A stretch of 64,000 bases of DNA from JAQBGV01 sp032128395 (GTDB taxonomy: Bacteria; Planctomycetota; UBA8108; UBA1146): assembly GCA_032128395.1 (NCBI GenBank), contig JAQBGV010000184.1, forward strand, positions 58,856-122,855, read 5' to 3'. The notes under the pieces were generated by a model. That model saw nothing but the letters and a program-made list of their open reading frames with translations, did not search any database and was not told the origin of the DNA. Positions within the stretch are counted from its first letter, which is position 1; each line of letters opens with the position of its first letter. The translations under genes were made by a program, and so were the position numbers. Below, in pieces: positions 59,087-64,000 of this stretch.

Positions 59087-60816
59087 GCCGTTCCACCATC
59101 ACTTCCCGACCGTGGCAGGAGACACCTCACGACAGTGCGGCGGCGAACTCTCTGGCGACGGCGCTCGGAACCCCACCCGCGGTGGCAGCGCTCCTCTGGC
59201 AACGTGGGGTGCGGGAGATCGACGACGCCCGCGCGTTCCTCCGTCCGAGCCTGCTCGACCTCCATCCTCCGGCGGTGATCCCTGACCTCGAGCGCGCGGT
59301 CGAGACGATTCTCGCGGCCGGGGAGCGCGGCGCTCCGATCTGCATCTACGGGGACTACGATGTCGATGGAGTCTCCGGGACGGCGATCCTCGTGGAAGCG
59401 CTCGGTCATCTCGGCATCGAGGCCCGGAGCTACATCCCTCACCGAATCGACGAAGGGTACGGGCTCAACTGCGATGCGATCCGACACTTGCGCGCAAGTG
59501 GTGTCGAACTCCTGATCACCGTGGATGGCGGCGCGAACGACCGGGAAGAGCACGCACTCGCGCGGGAGCTCGGACTCGAGATCATCGTCACCGACCATCA
59601 CCCGATCGAGGGTGCACTACCGGATCTCACTCTTGTCCACCCCGGACGACCCGATGCGTCGGGGGTGAGCGCTCGTCTCTGCGGGGCGGGAGTCGCGTAC
59701 AAGCTGGCCTGGGGACTCGGACAGGCGGCGGCGGGGGGAGAAAAGGTCGAGCCGCGCTATCGTTCCTTCCTCGAGGAGGCGCTCGCGCTCGCGGCGCTCG
59801 GCACCGTCGCCGATGTCGTGCCGCTCCTGGGCGAAAACCGTGCGATCGTCGCCCACGGGCTCCGGGCGATCGCTCGCTCCGAACGTCCCGGACTCTGCGC
59901 GCTCCTCGAAGTCTGCCGGATCGAGCCCTCCCAGATCGAAGCATCCGACATCGGGTTCCGACTCGCGCCCCACCTGAATGCCGCGGGGCGGATGGGCGAG
60001 GTCGAACTCGCGCTCGAAATCCTTCTCACCCGTGATTCCGGACGCGGACGCCAGCTCGCCACCACCCTCGCCGGCCTGAACCGACAGCGAAAAGGAGTCG
60101 AGCGAGCGATGTTCGATGATTGCGTGGAGGAGATCGAAGCCGGGTCCCATCCGCCGGGACACGGACCTCTCCTCTTCGCGCGAGAGGGGTGGCACGCGGG
60201 AGTGGCGGGAATCGTCGCATCCCGGCTCGTGGAGAAGCTCGAGCGCCCGGTCTTCGTCGTCGCCCTCGACACGGTGATCGGCCGCGGCTCCGCGCGCAGC
60301 CTCGCCGAGCGGCCGCTCACCGCCCTGTACGATCGGTTGCGGGGGGAGGTCCGATCGATCGGCGGGCACGCATTCGCCGGTGGGGTGACCCTGGAACCGG
60401 GGCAGATCGCAGGGTTTCGATCGGCCATCGAAGGGTGCGCGGAGATCGTCGGAGATGAACCCCTCCCTCCTCGAGAGTACGATCTGGCGGTGGACGGCTC
60501 GAGCGCGACGCTCGGCCTCGCCCGCGGGATCGCAGCCCTCGCTCCCTTCGGTGCGGGGAATCCCGAACCGATCCTTCGTATCGACGGCCTCACCCTCGAG
60601 GGGTCGCCGAGGCTGGTCGGGAAGTTCGAGGAGCACCTCCAGGTGCGGTTGCGACACCCCGGGGGGATCCTCGACGGAATTTGGTTCCGAGGGGCCGCTC
60701 GGGCCGGGGAATTCTCCCGGGCGCGGGGCCCGATCTCCGTGATCGGTGTGATCACCGAAGATCGCTACCGCGGGGTCGTACGAGTGCGCCTTCGCATCGT
60801 CGACGTCGCTCCGTAG
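59083..60816 (+). CDS. recJ: single-stranded-DNA exonuclease
   Basis: 577 residues from GTG 59083, overlapping the previous stop (GTGA). It degrades single-stranded DNA 5' to 3' in recombination and mismatch repair. DHH/DHHA1 family motifs: YGDYDVDGVSGTAIL (about 88-102), ITVDGGAND, VTDHHPIEGALP (DHH about 170), RLAPHLNAAGRMG, and the C-terminal GGHAFAGGVTL. The OB-like C-terminal domain (LVGKFEEHLQVRL) is present. Length and order are normal. Confidence 0.95.
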   Translation: MSRSTITSRPWQETPHDSAAANSLATALGTPPAVAALLWQRGVREIDDARAFLRPSLLDLHPPAVIPDLERAVETILAAGERGAPICIYGDYDVDGVSGTAILVEALGHLGIEARSYIPHRIDEGYGLNCDAIRHLRASGVELLITVDGGANDREEHALARELGLEIIVTDHHPIEGALPDLTLVHPGRPDASGVSARLCGAGVAYKLAWGLGQAAAGGEKVEPRYRSFLEEALALAALGTVADVVPLLGENRAIVAHGLRAIARSERPGLCALLEVCRIEPSQIEASDIGFRLAPHLNAAGRMGEVELALEILLTRDSGRGRQLATTLAGLNRQRKGVERAMFDDCVEEIEAGSHPPGHGPLLFAREGWHAGVAGIVASRLVEKLERPVFVVALDTVIGRGSARSLAERPLTALYDRLRGEVRSIGGHAFAGGVTLEPGQIAGFRSAIEGCAEIVGDEPLPPREYDLAVDGSSATLGLARGIAALAPFGAGNPEPILRIDGLTLEGSPRLVGKFEEHLQVRLRHPGGILDGIWFRGAARAGEFSRARGPISVIGVITEDRYRGVVRVRLRIVDVAP

Positions 60817-61146
60817 CCCTCCCCCGAGCGCCGGGACAACCGACAATCCTTGTCGCAGGCGACGCGCTTCGGCGAGTACCGAGTGACGCTCCGTGTCCAT
60901 CGCCCGGTTTCGGACGTATGGACCCGACTCGGGACTCCTTGCGCAAACCCCGCCAAGCTCAAGACTTGCTCCGAAATTGTGGATCGACTTCGGTCCTGGC
61001 CCCCCCGTTGCCGAGAGAGTGAGTGAAAGAGGGGGAGTCCCTTCGCGACGGAGAGTCGTGCGGGGGACGACCAGGTCGCACGGGGCGGCCGGGCGCTCTT
61101 TCAATCGACCACGTCACTCTTCGTCCGCAGAAAGGACTTTCTAGTG
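60817..61146. other. 330-bp control region before the pilin genes
   Basis: No gene. It holds the sigma-54 promoter at 60997-61012 and a leader of about 125 nt before the first pilin. The roughly 180 bp upstream of the promoter is where a PilR-type activator would bind; I see no clear palindromic binding site. Confidence 0.6.
60997..61012 (+). promoter_or_regulatory. sigma-54 (-24/-12) promoter of pilin genes
   Basis: TGGCCCCCCCGTTGCC fits the consensus TGGCAC-N5-TTGC: GG at 60998-60999 and GC at 61010-61011, separated by exactly 10 bases. Transcription would begin near 61023. The pilS/pilR pair at 13-16 kb gives the matching activator. Confidence 0.75.
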
Positions 61147-61611
61147 ATGCAGCAGCGCAGTCAGGGTTTCACCCTCATCGAGCTGATGATCGTCGTCGCG
61201 ATCATCGCGATCATCTCGGCAATCGCGATTCCGAGTCTCCTGTCGGCTCGGATCTCGGGCAACGAAGCGTCGGCGATCTCCTCGCTCCGCACGCTGAGCA
61301 CCGTCAGTGAGCAGTACCGCAGCCGCTTCGGGGAATACCCGGGTGCGACGACCGGTGCTGGCCTCGCCGACCTCTCGAACGTGGCGCTCCAGCCGGCGCC
61401 GTACATCGACGGAACCCTCGGGGCAGGCCTGAAGAGCGGTTTCGGCTTCGTCTACAACGGCGCGATCAACACCTGGGACTGCACCGGCACTCCCACGAAC
61501 AACAACGTCGGGGTCCGAAGCTTCTTCTGCGACCAGTCCGGCGTCATCCGAGTCGAATCGGACTTCTGGGCCAACGGCGCTGCGACCGTGGCAAGCCCGG
61601 CGATCGACTAG
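61147..61611 (+). CDS. pilA: type IV major pilin, copy 1
   Basis: 154 residues from ATG 61147 (a GTG lies just before). A short leader MQQRSQG is followed by the prepilin cleavage site G/FTLIELMIVVAIIAIISAIAIP with glutamate 5, and then LLSARISGNEASAISSLRTLSTVSEQYR. The C-terminal part has a disulfide-like pair of cysteines (CTGTP ... FFCDQSG). It is a substrate of PilD and is built into the pilus by PilB. It is about 90% identical to copy 2. The terminator at 61640 separates them. Confidence 0.95.
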   Translation: MQQRSQGFTLIELMIVVAIIAIISAIAIPSLLSARISGNEASAISSLRTLSTVSEQYRSRFGEYPGATTGAGLADLSNVALQPAPYIDGTLGAGLKSGFGFVYNGAINTWDCTGTPTNNNVGVRSFFCDQSGVIRVESDFWANGAATVASPAID

Positions 61612-61639
61612 TCGTCCTTCGCCTCGACACGTCCCCTCG

Positions 61640-61684
61640 GGGCCTGGGAGAGGGGCAAATGCCTCCCTCCCAGGCCCTTCTTTC
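61640..61684 (+). terminator. intrinsic terminator of pilin 1
   Basis: GGGCCTGGGAG (61640-61650) pairs with CTCCCAGGCCC (61667-61677), with further pairing inside the loop, and is followed by TTCTTT. It lies 29 nt after the pilin 1 stop. Confidence 0.8.
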
Positions 61685-61836
61685 GCGGATCGAGGGCGTT
61701 GTCGCGGCCGCGAATTCTGGGAGTTGAAAGGGATTACTTGACGTACTGGCGGAGTCCATCCGAGTCTTCACACAGCGGCCGGGATCATGGGATCGGACGG
61801 TCCGAGAACATCTTCCCTGAACAAGGAGTCCATGGC

Positions 61837-62298
61837 ATGAGCCGGAACCAAGGCTTCACTCTGATCGAACTGATGATCGTCGTTGCGATCATCGCGATCA
61901 TCTCTGCGATCGCCATTCCGAGCCTTCTGAACGCGCGAATCTCTGGCAACGAAGCATCAGCGATCGCATCCCTTCGTACCCTGAGCACCGTCAGTGAGCA
62001 GTACCGCGGTCGTTTCGCCGAGTATCCGGGCGCGACTACGGGCGCCGGCCTCGCCGACCTGGCCAACGTCGCGCTCCAACCGGCGCCGTACATCGACGGC
62101 ACCCTCGGGGCTGGTCTGAAGAGCGGTTTCGGCTTCGTGTACAACGGCGCCTTGAACACGTGGGACTGCACCTGTGCCCCCACGAACAACAACGTCGGCG
62201 TGCGCAGCTTCTTCTGCGACCAGTCCGGGGTGATCCGCGTCGAGGCGGACTTCTGGGCCAACGGTGCTGCGACTGTGGCGAGCCCGGCTATCGACTAG
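61837..62298 (+). CDS. pilA: type IV major pilin, copy 2
   Basis: 153 residues from ATG 61837, leader MSRNQG then FTLIELMIVVAIIAIISAIAIP. It differs from copy 1 at a few places only: LLNARI versus LLSARI, ASLRT versus SSLRT, RGRFAE versus RSRFGE, CTCAPT versus CTGTPT, EADFW versus ESDFW. It has an extra cysteine in CTCAP. ACAAGGAG lies 9 nt before the ATG. I see no sigma-54 box in front, so it may be read by read-through or an unrecognised promoter. The copies look like a recent tandem duplication. Confidence 0.95.
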   Translation: MSRNQGFTLIELMIVVAIIAIISAIAIPSLLNARISGNEASAIASLRTLSTVSEQYRGRFAEYPGATTGAGLADLANVALQPAPYIDGTLGAGLKSGFGFVYNGALNTWDCTCAPTNNNVGVRSFFCDQSGVIRVEADFWANGAATVASPAID

Positions 62299-62333
62299 TC
62301 GAGTTCCCACACGGCAGAAAATCTTCGACATTT

Positions 62334-62363
62334 CGGGCCGAGGTGCACACGCGCCTCGGCCCG
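62334..62363 (+). terminator. terminator-like hairpin after pilin 2
   Basis: CGGGCCGAGG (62334-62343) pairs perfectly with CCTCGGCCCG (62354-62363) around a 10-nt loop. It is followed by TTGCG, so the T run is weak. It lies 35 nt after the pilin 2 stop. Confidence 0.5.
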
Positions 62364-62471
62364 TTGCGATGACTCGACTTCGCTCCTTCACTCCCTCACT
62401 CGAGGATCTGCGACGTGGACAACGCGACACGGCCCCGAGCTCTTCCCTCGATCTACATCCCAGCGGCAGGG

Positions 62472-62540
62472 GGAGACCGCATCGAAGCGGACTCCCGGCC
62501 CAACGGTGCTGCGCCCGTCGCGCACCCTGCGATCGACTGA
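62472..62540 (+). pseudogene. decayed 3' end of a third pilin copy
   Basis: In one frame this reads GDRIEADSRPNGAAPVAHPAID and a stop, aligning with the last residues of the pilins (GVIRVEADFWANGAATVASPAID, stop). DNA identity to the end of pilin 2 is roughly three quarters by eye, including an unbroken CCAACGGTGCTGCG. The same frame continues upstream with no pilin N-terminus; only a vague match (ALPSIYIP to ALQPAPYID) exists. It looks like the remnant of a further duplication. Confidence 0.75.
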
Positions 62541-62624
62541 TCCGAGGCGATCGAACCTGATTTCGCGAGAGCGGAGCGAGGAACCTGGGTACCCCGCCCC
62601 GCTCCCTCACATCTCCACCCTCCG

Positions 62625-62652
62625 TTGACAGGGACCCCCCGCCATTTACCAT
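62625..62652 (+). promoter_or_regulatory. promoter of rpe-accD
   Basis: Perfect -35 TTGACA (62625-62630), 16-nt spacer and -10 TACCAT (62647-62652). It lies 50 nt before the rpe GTG. Confidence 0.65.
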
Positions 62653-62701
62653 CGCCCGGGACTCTGCCCCAGACCCGACTGACGGGCATGGAAGGACCGC
62701 C

Positions 62702-63385
62702 GTGGCGCTCCCCGGACGACTGGCTCCCAGCATCCTCTCATCCGACTTCTCTCGTCTCGCCGAGGAGATCGATGTGGTCGAGCGAGCGGGCGCGGATTGG
62801 ATCCATGTCGATGTGATGGACGGCCACTTCGTGCCGAACCTCACCATCGGTGCTCCGGTGGTCCGTTCGATCCGCCCCTGCACCTCGCTCCCCCTCGACG
62901 TCCACCTGATGATCGAGGAACCGGGGCGATACCTCGACGACTTCATCAAAGCCGGCGCCGACTGGGTGTCGTTCCACATCGAGGCGGAGCCGAATCCCCA
63001 GCCTTTCCTCCGCCGGATCCGCGAGGCAGGACGACGCGGAGGGCTCGCCCTCAAGCCGGGGACCTCGATCGATGCAGTCCTCCCGTACATCGATGATTGC
63101 GACCTGGTGCTCGTGATGACCGTCGAGCCGGGGTTCGGCGGGCAGTCCTTCCAGGTGGAGCCGCTCGCGAAGATCGCCCCGTTGCGGGAAGCCGCGATGC
63201 GCAGCAACCGCGAGATCGAGATCCAAGTCGACGGCGGGATCGACCTCGAAACTCTCCCGCGGGCGCTCGAAGCGGGAGCGAACGTATTCGTGGCCGGCAG
63301 CGCGGTCTACGGGGCTCCCGACGTCGCGGCCCGAATCGCGGAGTTCCGCTCCCTGCTCGTGCGGACCGAGGAAGGGATTCGATGA
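62702..63385 (+). CDS. rpe: ribulose-phosphate 3-epimerase
   Basis: 227 residues from GTG 62702, with ATGGAAGGA upstream. Interconverts ribulose 5-phosphate and xylulose 5-phosphate in the pentose phosphate pathway. TIM-barrel motifs: LAPSILSSDFSRLAEE, HVDVMDGHFVPNLTIG with the metal and catalytic aspartate, DVHLMIEEP, MTVEPGFGGQSF, QVDGGID and FVAGSAVYG. Its stop overlaps the accD start by four bases. Confidence 0.96.
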   Translation: MALPGRLAPSILSSDFSRLAEEIDVVERAGADWIHVDVMDGHFVPNLTIGAPVVRSIRPCTSLPLDVHLMIEEPGRYLDDFIKAGADWVSFHIEAEPNPQPFLRRIREAGRRGGLALKPGTSIDAVLPYIDDCDLVLVMTVEPGFGGQSFQVEPLAKIAPLREAAMRSNREIEIQVDGGIDLETLPRALEAGANVFVAGSAVYGAPDVAARIAEFRSLLVRTEEGIR

Positions 63386-64000
63386 ACGAAGGACGTCGCG
63401 ATCGCGACAGCAGATTCCGCCGCAAGCGCGAGATGCCGAGCGGACTGTGGATTCGCTGCACCGGCTGCGGGAAGATCGTCTACAAGAGCCTCGTTCTCGA
63501 GCGGGGGAATGTTTGCCCCGAGTGCAACTTCCATTTCGACATCCCGAGCGATGAGCGGATTCGCCTCCTCTGCGATCCGGATACGTTTCACGAGCAGTTC
63601 GGCGATCTCGAGTCGGTCGACCCCCTCGAATTCGTCGCCCGCCGCCCCTACAAGGAGAGACTCGACGAGGTGCAGGCGAAGACCGGTCTGAAGGAAGCGT
63701 GTGTGATCGGTCGGGCCGAGCTCGGCGGAATGCCGTTCGTGCTCGGCGTGAGCGATCCTCGGTTCCTGATGGGGAGCATGGGATCGGTGGTGGGGGAGAA
63801 GATCACCCGGGGGATCGATCTCGCCCGCGATCTGCACCAGCCGTTCATCTTCGTTTCCGGCTCGGGGGGCGGGGCGCGCATGGACGAGGGGATGTTCTCC
63901 CTGATGCAGATGGCGAAGACGTCGGCGGCGCTCCAGCGATTCAGCGAATCGGGGGGCCTCTTCATCTCGCTCCTGACGAACCCGACGATGGGGGGGGCGA
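63382..64000 (+). CDS. accD: acetyl-CoA carboxylase, carboxyltransferase beta subunit (5' part)
   Basis: The first 206 residues; the gene runs off the window end. ATG 63382 overlaps the rpe stop (ATGA). An N-terminal zinc finger CTGCG ... CPECNFHF (C-x2-C-x15-C-x2-C) is followed by the crotonase-like core: DTFHEQFGDLESVDPLEF, GFVLGVSDPRFLMGSMGSVVGEKI-type region, and SGSGGGARMDEGMFSLMQMAKTSAAL with MGG at the end. It partners AccA, encoded at 47.5-48.5 kb, so the two subunits are 15 kb apart. Confidence 0.95.
   Translation, partial: MNEGRRDRDSRFRRKREMPSGLWIRCTGCGKIVYKSLVLERGNVCPECNFHFDIPSDERIRLLCDPDTFHEQFGDLESVDPLEFVARRPYKERLDEVQAKTGLKEACVIGRAELGGMPFVLGVSDPRFLMGSMGSVVGEKITRGIDLARDLHQPFIFVSGSGGGARMDEGMFSLMQMAKTSAALQRFSESGGLFISLLTNPTMGGA

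Larger units (their letters stand above)
62299..62701. other. 403-bp region between pilin 2 and rpe
   Basis: It contains the hairpin at 62334-62363, the pilin remnant ending at 62540, and the rpe promoter at 62625-62652. No intact gene. Confidence 0.7.

Noticed and set aside
61738..61762. TTGACG at 61738 as a promoter for pilin 2
   Set aside because: No acceptable -10 box lies 16-18 nt downstream, and no -24/-12 pair is present in the gap.

Overview
The window is high-GC, densely coded bacterial chromosome with no insertion sequences, phage genes or CRISPR arrays that I can see. Several traits together suggest a Gram-negative planctomycete-like lineage (Planctomycetota or a close relative). 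These are secreted proteins ending in a dockerin-like domain (RGD-N-x-DG ... LF-x-G), a zinc-ribbon plus Ser/Thr kinase membrane protein, a PurS-PurL fusion, many large lipoproteins, an ABC-2 exporter and ExbB/ExbD. This assignment is inference from gene style; no rRNA is present. Codon use is GC3-rich throughout, which helps separate genes from shadow frames.

Layout. 1-0.4 kb: tail of an RND efflux pump and tRNA-Leu(GAG) with a clear promoter, followed by a hairpin-bearing tandem repeat. 0.7-16.5 kb: aspartate-type aminotransferase, a secreted protein with five PDZ domains, shikimate kinase, prepilin peptidase PilD, an OmpA-like lipoprotein, an EF-G-like GTPase, then the type IV pilus block pilT-pilB-pilC-pilS-pilR. 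16.5-28 kb: a membrane protein, Ogt, an ABC-2 transporter, the zinc-ribbon kinase, a frameshifted FHA-GAF-sigma54 activator, thiopurine methyltransferase and an HNH nuclease. 28.5-31.4 kb: two dockerin-type secreted proteins flanking a pterin dehydratase. 31.8-36.7 kb (minus): tightly overlapping operon S41 protease-tsaD-larB-nnrD-pyrK, with tRNA-Phe upstream and a strong terminator about 350 nt past pyrK.

37-48.5 kb, mostly minus: a Wza-like export lipoprotein, a TPR protein with rpsT, deformylase and a frameshifted ribF (both plus), lipM-type transferase-gcvH-gcvT, a large lipoprotein, and exbD-exbB-accA. 48.7-60.8 kb (plus): purSL-purQ, two giant Ig-like lipoproteins and recJ. 61-64 kb: two almost identical type IV pilins plus a decayed third copy, rpe, and the start of accD.

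The most coherent biology is a type IV pilus module. It has the assembly ATPase, retraction ATPase, platform protein and prepilin peptidase, a PilS/PilR two-component pair, and, 45 kb away, tandem pilin genes behind a good sigma-54 -24/-12 promoter, the expected PilR target. Secondary points of interest are the paired giant Ig-like lipoproteins, the protease-less five-PDZ protein, the EF-G-like GTPase lacking the NKxD motif, the lone larB, and two single-base frameshifts in otherwise intact genes.
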